This document shows, one piece after another, positions 1-8,789 of a stretch of 64,000 nucleotides of DNA (positions are counted from its first letter, which is position 1; every line of letters begins with the position of its first letter). Made by a program: the position numbers and the translations under genes. The stretch covers positions 62,001 to 126,000 of the forward strand of contig NZ_JBNYXW010000017.1 of the NCBI RefSeq assembly GCF_051380875.1. Reading direction: 5' to 3'. The DNA is from Janthinobacterium sp051380875. Its GTDB lineage: Bacteria > Pseudomonadota > Gammaproteobacteria > Burkholderiales > Burkholderiaceae_D. The notes beneath the pieces are model-generated. The model worked only from the letters and a program-made list of their open reading frames with translations. It ran no database searches and was not told where the DNA came from.

Positions 1-1016
1 AAGGTGCCCAGGCCATCGACGCGCAGGCCGCGGCTGATGTCGGCCCGCGTGATGCGCTTGTCCGTCATTTCGCCCAGCGCCAGGAACATGCCCAGGGATT
101 CGATCATGACGACGATCATCACCAGGCTCATGGTCACGATGGCGACCAGGTCGAAGGTGGGCATGCCGAATTGAAAGGGCGTGACGATGGCAAACATCTT
201 GGCGCTGGCCACCTTGGCGAAATCGGCCTTGCCCAGCGCGAACGACAGGGCCGTGCCGGCGATGATGCCGATCAACACGGCGATGTTCGACAGGAAACCC
301 CGGCCATACTTGGCTACCAGCAAGATAACGGCCAACACGAAAAAGGCGATGCCCATGTTGTCGAGCGCGCCATAGCCGGGATTGGCGATCATCGGTACGG
401 GGCCGGTGGGCGCGGGCAAGCCTGCTGCTGTCGCGGCCGTGGCCATCTTGACGAAAATGGGATCGGCAATTTGCGCCATGGCTGGCGGCCCACCCATGGC
501 CCAGTTGATGCCCACGCGCATCAGCGACACGCCGATCACGGCGATGATGCTGCCCGTCACCACGGGCGGAAACAGCGCCAGCAAGCGGCTGATGAAGGGC
601 GCGATCAGCATGGAAACGACGCCGGCACCGATCACGGCGCCGAAGATGCCGGTGATGCCCAAGGCAGGATTGCTGGCCATGGCGAGCATGGGGCTGACGG
701 CGGCAAAGGTCACGCCCATCATCACGGGCAGGCGGATGCCGAAATACTTGCCCATTCCCAAGGACTGGATCAGGGTCACCAGGCCACAGCAAAACAGGTC
801 CGCGCTGATCAGCGCCGCCACCTGCTCGGGCGGCAGCTTGAGGGCGCGGCCGACGATCAGCGGCACGGCGATGGCGCCGGCATACATGACCAGCACATGC
901 TGCAAGCCCAGTGTGAACAATTTTCCGGCGGGCAGTATTTCATCGACCGGGGATGGCGCAGCAGGCGTGGCGCCAGGCACGCTGCGGTGGATGGATTTCA
1001 GACGGGGAGAGGCCAT
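1..1016 (-). CDS. NCS2-family purine/xanthine permease, 3' part cut by the window
   Basis: The first 338 codons of an inner-membrane nucleobase:cation symporter-2 protein, which imports xanthine, uric acid or uracil with protons or sodium. About 30 polar residues are followed by GLQHVLVMYAGAIAVPLIVG, typical of the first membrane helix of uracil-xanthine permeases. A run of hydrophobic segments follows, then MIESLGMFLALGEMT and RGLRVDGLGT, which come just before the substrate-signature region. That signature lies outside the window, so xanthine, urate and uracil cannot be told apart. The start ATG is preceded by GGAG about 8 nt upstream and directly abuts the stop of a possible leader ORF. 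Family certain, substrate inferred. Confidence 0.9.
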   Translation of the reverse strand, partial: MASPRLKSIHRSVPGATPAAPSPVDEILPAGKLFTLGLQHVLVMYAGAIAVPLIVGRALKLPPEQVAALISADLFCCGLVTLIQSLGMGKYFGIRLPVMMGVTFAAVSPMLAMASNPALGITGIFGAVIGAGVVSMLIAPFISRLLALFPPVVTGSIIAVIGVSLMRVGINWAMGGPPAMAQIADPIFVKMATAATAAGLPAPTGPVPMIANPGYGALDNMGIAFFVLAVILLVAKYGRGFLSNIAVLIGIIAGTALSFALGKADFAKVASAKMFAIVTPFQFGMPTFDLVAIVTMSLVMIVVMIESLGMFLALGEMTDKRITRADISRGLRVDGLGT

Positions 1017-1121
1017 TTATGCTCCATTTCCAGGGTTTCCGCGGCCCGGATGGACGCAGATGAAATGGGAAAGTACGAGAGAGACGGGACGACAGGAACA
1101 CAACGGCGGCGGCTGATGCAT
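1017..1121 (-). CDS. Possible 34-residue leader ORF upstream of the permease
   Basis: An ATG preceded by a strong AAGGAG ribosome site (spacing about 7) opens a 34-codon frame rich in Pro, Cys, His and Ser. Its TAA is immediately followed by the ATG of the permease (TAAATG). This arrangement would allow translational coupling or leader-peptide control. The composition is not typical of a folded protein and no homology is recognised, so it may instead be part of an untranslated leader. Confidence 0.3.
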   Translation of the reverse strand: MHQPPPLCSCRPVSLVLSHFICVHPGRGNPGNGA

Positions 1122-1154
1122 GCGAAGCTCCTTGGAATGAGGGAATGCCCAAGG

Positions 1155-1532
1155 CTAACCATGCACGCATCGTGCCAGGGTAGTTGTATACAGTTTGTGC
1201 CTACAAACTAGCGTCAAAGTACCAAGTCGCATGGCCCCCGCACCGATTTCAGGCACGCCGCCTGGCGCTCGCACCAAAACAGCTCTCCTGCAGCGCCAGC
1301 GCCTGGCGCGCACCTTCTTGATGGCGGCCGCCGCGTCTGCCGCCAGCTCGCCGATGTCCTTCTCGCGGCGCTGGCTGCGCGCGCCCTGGGCGCGATGCAG
1401 CCAGTGGTCAAGCGCATGGCGCGCGATATCGGCGATATGGTGGCTGACGTCGGATAACCCGGACCAGCGCAAATACCACCGCAAGCTCTGTCGCGGCAAC
1501 GAGTGTTTGATCGTGGGCAGGGTCGTGCGCAA
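1155..1532 (-). other. Hypothetical 125-codon frame, possibly a frameshifted remnant
   Basis: From about 1532 down to 1305 this frame uses high-GC third positions like neighbouring genes and encodes a plausible basic, Ala-rich helical protein (for example DIARHALDHWLH and DIGELAADAAAAIKK). After that the frame turns into Arg/Trp/Cys-rich sequence with rare codons such as AGG and AGA. A one-base shift near 1300 would continue as ALALQESCFGASARR and stop. It may be a short gene broken by a frameshift or a sequencing error. No function is recognised. Confidence 0.25.
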
Positions 1533-1554
1533 GGAAAGCGACCGGATTTGAAAT

Positions 1555-1580
1555 CGAAGTTTATCGTTTGATAAACTTCG
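1555..1580 (-). terminator. 11-bp perfect inverted repeat after prpE
   Basis: CGAAGTTTATC and GATAAACTTCG form perfect 11-bp arms around the 4-nt loop GTTT, 17 bp beyond the prpE stop. The position suits an end-of-operon terminator. However, the stem is AT-rich and no clean T-run follows on the minus strand, so it could equally be an operator or an mRNA 3'-end stabiliser. Confidence 0.45.
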
Positions 1581-1596
1581 ATAAAGTAACGCGGAG

Positions 1597-3483
1597 TTAA
1601 GCCAACGCAGCCTGGATTTGCTGCAACGCTGCCGGATCGTCCATCGACGTCAGGTCACCCGGGTTGCGCCCTTCGCAGATGGCCTGGATCGAGCGGCGCA
1701 GCAGCTTGCCCGAGCGCGTCTTCGGCAATTGCGCCACAAAGAGCACGCGCGCGGGACGCGCCACGGCGCCCAACTGGCGGTCGACCACGGCCATCACCTC
1801 GCGCTCCAGAGCCGCCCTGTCCTCCACGCTTTCGGCCAACTGCGGGTTCTTCAGGATCACGAAGGCCATCGCCACCTGGCCCTTGAGCTTATTCTCCACG
1901 CCCACCACGGCCACTTCCGACACGTTCGGATGGCTGGTGATGCTTTCCTCGATCTCGCGCGTGCCCAGGCGATGGCCGGCCACGTTGATCACGTCGTCGG
2001 TGCGGCCCAGGATAAAGTAATAGCCATCGGCGTCGCGCATGCCCCAGTCGAAGGTGGAATACACTTGCCGGCCGCTGAAGGTGGACCAGTAGGTGTCGAC
2101 AAAGCGCGCGTCGTCGCCGTAGACAGTCTGCATGCAGCCCGGCGGCAGCGGGCCTTCCAGCACCAGCACGCCCTTCTCGTTGGTGCCGCACTCCTCGCCC
2201 GTTGCCTCGTTGAGCAGCTTGACCTGGTAGCCGTACATGGCCAGGCCCGGGCTGCCCAGCCGTGTCGCTGTATCAGCCACGCCTTTCGCCACCGACAGGA
2301 TGGGCCAGCCCGTCTCCGTCTGCCAGTAGTTGTCGATGATGTCGATCTTGAGTTCATCGGCAATCCATTGCGAGGTGGTTTCATCGAGCGGCTCGCCGGC
2401 CAGGTACAGCGCTTTCAATGACGACAGGTCGTGCTTGCGCATCAGTTCCACCGGATGCTTGCGCAGCACGCGAATGGCCGTCGGCGCCGAAAACATGCGC
2501 GTGACCCTGTATTTTTCCACGATGCTCCACCAAATGCCCGCGTCGGGACAAATCGGCAATCCCTCGTACAGGATGGTGGCCATGCCCGCGATCAGGGGGC
2601 CATACACGATGTACGAATGCCCCACCACCCAGCCGATATCGGAAGTAGCAAAGAAGGTTTCGCCCGGCTTGCCGCAAAACGTGTACTGCATCGAGGACGC
2701 CAGCGCCACCGCATAGCCACCCACGTCGCGCTGCACCCCCTTGGGCTTACCCGTGGTGCCCGAGGTGTACAGCACATATGACGGTTCGTTCGATTCAAGC
2801 CAGGTAACGGGCACCTGCGCGTCCAGATGCCTTGCACGCAGCGCCGCGTAATCGACGTCGCGGCCCGGCGTCAGTTCCATCGGCACGAGCTGGCGGTCGA
2901 CCAGCAGCACATGCTGCGGCTGGTGCGCGGACAAAAAGATGGCTTCATCGAGCAGCGGCTTGTAGGCAATCGCCTTGCCGTTGCGCGAACCGGCATCGGC
3001 GGAGAACACCAGCTTGGGCTGCGCATCGTCGATGCGGCTGGCCAGGCTGTTGGCGGCAAAACCGCCGAAGACCACCGAGTGGACGGCGCCGATGCGCGCA
3101 CAGGCCAGCATGGCAAATGCCGCCTCGGCGATCATCGGCATATAAATCAGCACGCGGTCGCCCTTGACGACGCCCAGCGACAGCAAGATGGCGGCGCAGC
3201 GCTCCACTTCGCGCTGCAGTTCGCGAAAGCTGTACGTGCGCTCGGTATTGGTCTCGGTAGAAATGGCGATCAGCGCGGGGTTGTCGCCCTGGCTATCCAC
3301 CCAGCGGTCGATGGCGTTGTGGCACAAATTGGTGGTGCCGCCAACGAACCATTTGGCAAATGGCGGGCGGGAATAATCGAGCACCTGCGAAAACGGGGTA
3401 TGCCAATCGATCTTTTCCGCTTCCTCGCGCCAGAAAGCTTCTGGCGTGTCGATCGAGCGTTGATAGAAATCAGAGAAACTCAT
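1597..3483 (-). CDS. prpE: Propionate--CoA ligase PrpE
   Basis: Activates propionate to propionyl-CoA via propionyl-AMP, feeding the methylcitrate cycle in the cytoplasm. The 628-residue length equals that of enterobacterial PrpE. The AMP-binding P-loop YTSGTTGKPKG is at residues 239-249, WQTETGWP is the adenine-side motif, and PKTRSGKLLRR near the C terminus carries the adenylation Lys at about 593, the residue acetylated in this family. An earlier in-frame ATG (3522) would add 13 residues, but GGAGG sits 4-5 nt before the chosen start. It is the last gene of the prp operon, 74 bp after prpF. An acetyl-CoA synthetase role is less likely given its neighbours. Confidence 0.96.
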   Translation of the reverse strand: MSFSDFYQRSIDTPEAFWREEAEKIDWHTPFSQVLDYSRPPFAKWFVGGTTNLCHNAIDRWVDSQGDNPALIAISTETNTERTYSFRELQREVERCAAILLSLGVVKGDRVLIYMPMIAEAAFAMLACARIGAVHSVVFGGFAANSLASRIDDAQPKLVFSADAGSRNGKAIAYKPLLDEAIFLSAHQPQHVLLVDRQLVPMELTPGRDVDYAALRARHLDAQVPVTWLESNEPSYVLYTSGTTGKPKGVQRDVGGYAVALASSMQYTFCGKPGETFFATSDIGWVVGHSYIVYGPLIAGMATILYEGLPICPDAGIWWSIVEKYRVTRMFSAPTAIRVLRKHPVELMRKHDLSSLKALYLAGEPLDETTSQWIADELKIDIIDNYWQTETGWPILSVAKGVADTATRLGSPGLAMYGYQVKLLNEATGEECGTNEKGVLVLEGPLPPGCMQTVYGDDARFVDTYWSTFSGRQVYSTFDWGMRDADGYYFILGRTDDVINVAGHRLGTREIEESITSHPNVSEVAVVGVENKLKGQVAMAFVILKNPQLAESVEDRAALEREVMAVVDRQLGAVARPARVLFVAQLPKTRSGKLLRRSIQAICEGRNPGDLTSMDDPAALQQIQAALA

Positions 3484-3557
3484 GTTGCCTCCGGTATGAA
3501 AATCGATGTCGGCCAGGGCCAAGCCCCGGCCATTTGCTTAATTTTCTTACGTCATGC

Positions 3558-4760
3558 TCAGAATGCGTCCCCTGGTACGCGCACAGAACCTTCCATCAGC
3601 ACGCGCGCGCTGCGGCTCATGATGGCCTTGGTGACGCTCCATGCGCCATCGACCAGCGCCGCCTCCGCGCCCACCATCAGCGTGCCGGACGGGTGGCCGA
3701 AACGCACGCTGCTTTTTCCACGTCCTTGCGCGCCGCCGCCCGCCGCCAGATTCACCAGCGTGCCGGGAATGGCTGCCGCCGTGCCGATGGCCACGGCCGC
3801 CGTGCCCATCATGGCGTGGTGCAGCTTGCCCATCGACATGGCGCGCACCAGCAAGTCGATATCGCCCGCTTCTACCCGCTTGCCGCTGGACGAGACATAG
3901 CTGGCCGGCTTGGCGACAAACGCCACTTTCGGCGTGTGCTGGCGCGTAGCCGCTTCATCGAGGTGCGCGATGAGGCCCATGCGCAAGGCGCCATGCGCGC
4001 GGATGGCCTCGAAGCGGGCCAGCGCTTGCGCGTCGCCATTGATCGCCTCCTGCAGCTCCGTGCCCGTATAGCCGATAGCCTCGGCGTCGACAAAGATGGT
4101 CGGGATGCCGGCGTTGATCAGGGTGACGGTCAAGGAGCCGATGCCGGGTACTTCCAGCTGATCGACCAGATTGCCCGTGGGGAACATGGCGCCACCGCCC
4201 CCTTCTTCTTCCGCCGCCGGGTCGAGAAATTCCAGTTTCACTTCGGCGGCCGGGAAAGTCACGCCATCGAGCTCGAAGTCGCCCGTCTCCTGTACTTCGC
4301 CATTGCTCACGGGGACATGGGCGATGATGGTCTTGCCGATATTGGCTTGCCAGATGCGCACCGTGGCCACGCCATTGCGCGGCACGCGCGCTGCGTCCAG
4401 CAGGCCGCTGGCAATCGCAAACGAGCCGACGGCGGCCGACAGGTTGCCGCAATTGCCGCTCCAGTCAACGAACGGCTTGTCGATGGAAACCTGGCCAAAC
4501 AGGTAGTCGACGTCAAGCTCCGGCCTGGCACTTTTCGCCAGGATCACCGTCTTGCTGGTGCTGGAGGTGGCGCCGCCCATGCCGTCGATCTGCTTGCCGT
4601 ATGGGTCGGGGCTGCCGATCACGCGCAGCAGCAAGGCGTCGCGTGCGGCGCCAGGCACCTGCGCGCTGGCGGGTAAATCCTGCAGGCGGAAAAACACGCC
4701 CTTGCTGGTGCCGCCGCGCATGTAGGTGGCGGGGATCTTGATTTGGGGTACGTGGTTCAT
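3558..4760 (-). CDS. prpF: 2-methylaconitate cis-trans isomerase PrpF
   Basis: PrpF isomerises the 2-methylaconitate made by AcnD so that an aconitase can hydrate it to 2-methylisocitrate. The 400-residue protein begins with IPATYMRGGTSKGVFF, the conserved PrpF N terminus, and contains DWSGNCGNLSAAVG and a glycine-rich stretch near GTLVNLAAGGG, both typical of this diaminopimelate-epimerase-like fold. It lies between acnD and prpE on the same strand, as in other AcnD/PrpF-type operons. The 114-bp gap to acnD is longer than the other spacings and holds a repeat element. Confidence 0.95.
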   Translation of the reverse strand: MNHVPQIKIPATYMRGGTSKGVFFRLQDLPASAQVPGAARDALLLRVIGSPDPYGKQIDGMGGATSSTSKTVILAKSARPELDVDYLFGQVSIDKPFVDWSGNCGNLSAAVGSFAIASGLLDAARVPRNGVATVRIWQANIGKTIIAHVPVSNGEVQETGDFELDGVTFPAAEVKLEFLDPAAEEEGGGGAMFPTGNLVDQLEVPGIGSLTVTLINAGIPTIFVDAEAIGYTGTELQEAINGDAQALARFEAIRAHGALRMGLIAHLDEAATRQHTPKVAFVAKPASYVSSSGKRVEAGDIDLLVRAMSMGKLHHAMMGTAAVAIGTAAAIPGTLVNLAAGGGAQGRGKSSVRFGHPSGTLMVGAEAALVDGAWSVTKAIMSRSARVLMEGSVRVPGDAF

Positions 4761-4809
4761 TGAGTATTCCGGAGAGAGTCTTTTACATCTGGCGCAGGGG
4801 AGAAAAAAC

Positions 4810-4854
4810 TACCCCAACGGCAAAGGCTGGGGGCGGACCCGTAGGGTATGCCCC
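4810..4854. repeat. Copy 1 of a 45-bp intergenic repeat
   Basis: Located between acnD and prpF. It aligns without gaps to 11687-11731 with 35 of 45 positions identical (my count), sharing TACCCCAA, GGCAAAG, GGGG and AGGGTA blocks. On the minus strand it can fold into a GC-rich hairpin (GGCAA..GGGGGC with GCCCCC..TTTGCC). This suggests a dispersed palindromic repeat, placed here inside an operon. Confidence 0.55.
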
Positions 4855-4874
4855 CTTGCCAACTACAACTACAC

Positions 4875-7484
4875 TTACGCTGCCTTGGCCGACTCGAGGA
4901 AATCTTGCGCGAAGCGCTGCAAGACGCCGCCCGCCTCGTAGATCGACACTTCTTCCGCCGTGTCGAGGCGGCAGGTGACGGGCACTTCGAGCGTTTCGCC
5001 GTTCTTGCGGTGGATAAGCAGGGTCAGGGTGGAGCGCGGCGTGCGCTGGCCCGTGACGTCATAGGTTTCGCTGCCGTCCAGGCCCAAAGTCTTGCGGTTC
5101 ACGCCAGACAGGAATTCCAGCGGCAAGACGCCCATGCCCACCAGGTTGGTGCGGTGGATGCGCTCGAAGCCTTCGGCCACGATGGCTTCCACGCCAGCCA
5201 AGCGCACGCCCTTGGCGGCCCAGTCGCGCGAGGAACCCTGGCCGTAGTCGGCGCCGGCGATGATGATCAAGGGCTGCTTGCGCTCCATGTACGTCTCGAT
5301 GGCTTCCCACATGCGCGAAATCGTGCCTTCTGGCTCGATGCGCGTGAGCGAACCCGCCTTGACTTTACCGTCTTCGATGACCATCTCGTTTTTCAGGGTC
5401 GGGTTGGCAAACGTGGCGCGCTGCGCCGTCAAATGGTCGCCCCGGTGCGTGGCGTAGGAATTGAAGTCTTCCTCCGGCAAGCCCATTTTCGCCAGGTATT
5501 CGCCAGCTGCGCTGTCAAGCATGATGGCGTTCGATGGCGACAGATGGTCGGTCGTGATGTTATCGCCCAGGACCGCCAGCGGACGCATGCCTTTCAATGG
5601 GCGTGCGCCAGCGAGCGCGCCTTCCCAGTAGGGCGGGCGGCGGATATACGTCGTCTGCGGACGCCAGTCGTACAGGGGGCTGACCTTCTGGCCATCGTCG
5701 ACCTGCGCGGCGAACATCGGGATATACACCTTGCGGAACTGCTCCGGCTTGACGCTGGAAGCGACGATGGCGTCGATTTCCTCGTCCGACGGCCAGATAT
5801 CCTTCAGCAAAATCGGCTTGCCGTCCGCGTCCAACCCCAGCACGTCCTTCTCGATATCGAAGCGGATGGTGCCGGCGATCGCATAGGCCACCACCAGCGG
5901 CGGCGAGGCGAGGAAAGCCTGTTTCGCGTACGGGTGGATGCGGCCGTCGAAGTTGCGGTTGCCCGACAAGACTGCCGTGGCGTACAGGTCGCGCGACACC
6001 ACTTCGTCCTGGATGACAGGGTCGAGCGCGCCCGACATGCCGTTGCACGAGGTGCAGGCAAAACCGACTACGCCAAAGCCCAATTGTTCCAGTTCCGGCA
6101 TCAGTCCCGCTTCCTGCAGATATAGTTCCACGGTTTTCGAGCCGGGCGCCAGCGACGATTTCACCCAAGGCTTACGCGTCAAACCGAGGCGGTTCGCATT
6201 GCGCGCGATCAAACCGGCGGCGATCATGTTGCGCGGGTTGTTCGTATTGGTGCAGCTGGTAATGGCGGCGATGATGACGGCGCCGTCCGGCATCTTGCCC
6301 GGTTCGTTTTCCACCACGCCGGAAATGCCGCGCGCAGCCAGTTCGGAGGTCGGCACGCGGTTGTGCGGGTTCGACGGTCCGGCGATATTGCGCACCACGG
6401 ACGACAGGTCGAACGTCAGCACGCGCTCGTATTGCGCGTCCACCAGGCTGTCGGCCCACAAACCCGTCTCTTTCGCATACAGTTCCACCAGTTTGACCAG
6501 TTCATCGTCGCGGCCCGTCAATTTCAGATACTTGATGGTTTGCGCGTCGATGTAGAACATGGCCGCCGTGGCGCCAAATTCGGGCGCCATGTTGGAAATC
6601 GTGGCGCGGTCGCCCAGCGTCAGGTGCGAGGCGCCTACACCGAAAAATTCCAGGTACGACGAGACGACCTTCTGCTTGCGCAAGAATTCCGTCAGCGCCA
6701 GCACCGTGTCGGTGGCCGTGATGCCCGGCTGCGGTTTGCCCGTCAGCTGGACGCCGATGATGTCGGGCAGCCGCATCCACGAGGCGCGCCCCAGCATCAC
6801 GCTTTCCGCTTCCAGCCCGCCCACGCCGATGGCGAGCACGCCCAGTGCATCGACCATCGGCGTGTGCGAATCCGTGCCCACCAGGGTATCAGGATAGGCG
6901 ACACCATCTTGCACCTGGATCACCGGCGACATGCGCTCCAGATTGATCTGGTGCAAGATGCCGTTGCCTGGCGGAATCACATCGACGTTCTTGAAGGCCT
7001 TCTTGGTCCAGTCGATGAAGTCGAAACGGTCTTCATTGCGGCGGTCTTCGATGGCGCGGTTCTTGGCAAAGGCATCGGGGTCGAAGCCGCCGCATTCGAC
7101 GGCCAGCGAATGGTCGACCACCAGTTGCGTCGGCACGACGGGGTTGACCAGCGCCGGGTCGCCGCCCTGGGCCGCGATGGCGTCGCGCAAGCCGGCCAGG
7201 TCGACCAGGGCCGTCTGGCCCAGGATGTCATGGCAGACGACGCGCGCGGGGAACCATGGGAAATCGAGATCGCGGCGCCGTTCAATAAACTGGCTCAGCG
7301 AAGCGTTCAGGGTGGCCGGGTCGCAGCGGCGCACCAGGTTTTCGGCCAGCACGCGCGAGGTGTAGGGCAAGCTGGCGTAGGCGCCTGGCGCGATGGCATC
7401 GACGGCGGCGCGCGTGTCGAAGTAGTCCAGCCCGGTTCCCGGCAAGGGTTTGCGGTACAGGGTGTTCATCATGTTGGCACTCAT
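4875..7484 (-). CDS. acnD: Fe/S-dependent 2-methylisocitrate dehydratase AcnD
   Basis: An aconitase-superfamily enzyme that dehydrates 2-methylcitrate to 2-methylaconitate, replacing PrpD in this form of the pathway. The 869-residue protein has the [4Fe-4S] cysteine motifs SCTNTNNP and ACTSCNG, HDILGQTALVDLAGLRDA near the N terminus, and a C-terminal swivel domain with YGQGSSRDWAAKG. The N terminus MNTLYRKPLPGTGLDYFDTR and adjacent prpF distinguish it from AcnA. The start overlaps the prpC stop by one base (TAATG), implying translational coupling. Internal Mets at positions 5 and 6 are alternatives. Confidence 0.95.
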   Translation of the reverse strand: MSANMMNTLYRKPLPGTGLDYFDTRAAVDAIAPGAYASLPYTSRVLAENLVRRCDPATLNASLSQFIERRRDLDFPWFPARVVCHDILGQTALVDLAGLRDAIAAQGGDPALVNPVVPTQLVVDHSLAVECGGFDPDAFAKNRAIEDRRNEDRFDFIDWTKKAFKNVDVIPPGNGILHQINLERMSPVIQVQDGVAYPDTLVGTDSHTPMVDALGVLAIGVGGLEAESVMLGRASWMRLPDIIGVQLTGKPQPGITATDTVLALTEFLRKQKVVSSYLEFFGVGASHLTLGDRATISNMAPEFGATAAMFYIDAQTIKYLKLTGRDDELVKLVELYAKETGLWADSLVDAQYERVLTFDLSSVVRNIAGPSNPHNRVPTSELAARGISGVVENEPGKMPDGAVIIAAITSCTNTNNPRNMIAAGLIARNANRLGLTRKPWVKSSLAPGSKTVELYLQEAGLMPELEQLGFGVVGFACTSCNGMSGALDPVIQDEVVSRDLYATAVLSGNRNFDGRIHPYAKQAFLASPPLVVAYAIAGTIRFDIEKDVLGLDADGKPILLKDIWPSDEEIDAIVASSVKPEQFRKVYIPMFAAQVDDGQKVSPLYDWRPQTTYIRRPPYWEGALAGARPLKGMRPLAVLGDNITTDHLSPSNAIMLDSAAGEYLAKMGLPEEDFNSYATHRGDHLTAQRATFANPTLKNEMVIEDGKVKAGSLTRIEPEGTISRMWEAIETYMERKQPLIIIAGADYGQGSSRDWAAKGVRLAGVEAIVAEGFERIHRTNLVGMGVLPLEFLSGVNRKTLGLDGSETYDVTGQRTPRSTLTLLIHRKNGETLEVPVTCRLDTAEEVSIYEAGGVLQRFAQDFLESAKAA

Positions 7485-8638
7485 TATTTGCGGTCCTTGA
7501 TCGGCACGAATTCCAGGTCTTCCGGGCCGACATAGTTGGCGCTTGGGCGGATGATCTTGTTGTCGATGCGCTGCTCGATGATGTGGGCGGCCCAGCCCGA
7601 AGTGCGCGAAATGACGAACAGCGGCGTAAACATCGCCGTCGGCACGCCCATCATGTGGTACGACACGGCCGAAAACCAGTCCAGGTTAGGGAACATGTTC
7701 TTGATTTCCCACATGACCGTTTCCAGGCGCTCGGCGATGTCGAACATTTTCGTGGAACCGGCTTCCTGGGACAGCGAACGCGCCACTTCCTTGATGACTT
7801 TATTGCGCGGGTCGGAAATCGTGTAGACGGGGTGGCCGAAGCCGATCACCACTTCCTTGTTCGATACGCGCTCGCGGATGTCCGCTTCCGCTTCGTCGGC
7901 GTTGTCGTAGCGCTTTTGAATATCCAGCGCCACTTCATTCGCGCCGCCGTGTTTCGGGCCGCGCAGCGCGCCAATGGCGCCCGTGATGGCCGAATGGATG
8001 TCCGAACCCGTGCCGGCGATGACGCGGCTGGTGAAGGTGGAGGCATTAAATTCGTGTTCCGCGTACAGGATCAAGGAGGTGTGCATGGCTTTTTCCCACG
8101 ACGCCGAGGGTTTTTCGCCATGCAGCAAGTGCAGGAAGTGGCCGCCGATCGAGTCGTCGTCCGTTTCCACTTCGATGCGCTTGCCGTTATGGCTGTAGTG
8201 GTACCAGTACAGCAGCATGGAGCCGAACGAGGCCATCAAACGGTCGGCGATGTCGCGCGCGCCCGGCGCGTTATGGTCGTCCTTTTCTGGCAAGGCGCAG
8301 CCCAGGACCGACACGCCCGTGCGCATCACGTCCATCGGGTGGGCGGCGGCGGGCAGCGCTTCCAGCGCCGCTTTCACGCTTGAAGGCAAGCCGCGCAAGG
8401 ACTTCAGCCTGGCCTTGTAGCCTTTCAGTTCGGCGGACGTCGGCAGCTTGCCGTGCACCAGCAGGTAGGCGATTTCCTCGAATTCGCAGCTGTCGGCCAC
8501 GTCCAGGATGTCGTAGCCGCGGTAGTGCAAATCGTTGCCGGTCTTGCCGACCGAGCACAGCGCCGTGTTGCCGGCAGTGACGCCGGACAGGGCGACGGAT
8601 TTTTTAGGCTTGAAGGGGGCGGCTTGCGGTGCGTTCAT
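7484..8638 (-). CDS. prpC: 2-methylcitrate synthase PrpC
   Basis: Condenses propionyl-CoA with oxaloacetate to 2-methylcitrate. The 384-residue citrate-synthase fold has LHYRGYDILDVA, HGGANEVALD and GFGHPVYTISDPRN, the last two carrying the conserved catalytic histidines. Length and sequence fit PrpC rather than the longer GltA. The start was set by TTGGAGAAACC before ATG. An upstream in-frame codon would add 14 residues but lacks a ribosome site. Upstream, a 116-bp palindrome separates it from prpB. Confidence 0.96.
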   Translation of the reverse strand: MNAPQAAPFKPKKSVALSGVTAGNTALCSVGKTGNDLHYRGYDILDVADSCEFEEIAYLLVHGKLPTSAELKGYKARLKSLRGLPSSVKAALEALPAAAHPMDVMRTGVSVLGCALPEKDDHNAPGARDIADRLMASFGSMLLYWYHYSHNGKRIEVETDDDSIGGHFLHLLHGEKPSASWEKAMHTSLILYAEHEFNASTFTSRVIAGTGSDIHSAITGAIGALRGPKHGGANEVALDIQKRYDNADEAEADIRERVSNKEVVIGFGHPVYTISDPRNKVIKEVARSLSQEAGSTKMFDIAERLETVMWEIKNMFPNLDWFSAVSYHMMGVPTAMFTPLFVISRTSGWAAHIIEQRIDNKIIRPSANYVGPEDLEFVPIKDRK

Positions 8639-8670
8639 TGGTTTCTCCAAAATATAATAGTAATTTATAA

Positions 8671-8786
8671 CGCCTGACAAAACCGTAGCGAGCGGCAGTG
8701 AGTTGTGGCTAAGAAGCGCAGCTGTGCTGGAGCACAGCGAGCATCGCAGGCCGCAAATCGCGACGCGCAGTAGGTTTGGTCAGGTG
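8671..8786. repeat. 116-bp imperfect palindrome between prpB and prpC
   Basis: The outer arms CGCCTGAC-AAACC and GGTTT-GTCAGGTG pair, and the centre is the perfect GCTGTGCT GG AGCACAGC. The region between (GCGAGCGGCAGTGAG.. against ..GCGACGCGCAGTAG) is also partly complementary. It begins 3 nt after the prpB stop. It looks like a MITE- or REP-like element, and as RNA would form a long hairpin inside the prp transcript. Confidence 0.6.
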
Positions 8787-8789
8787 TTT

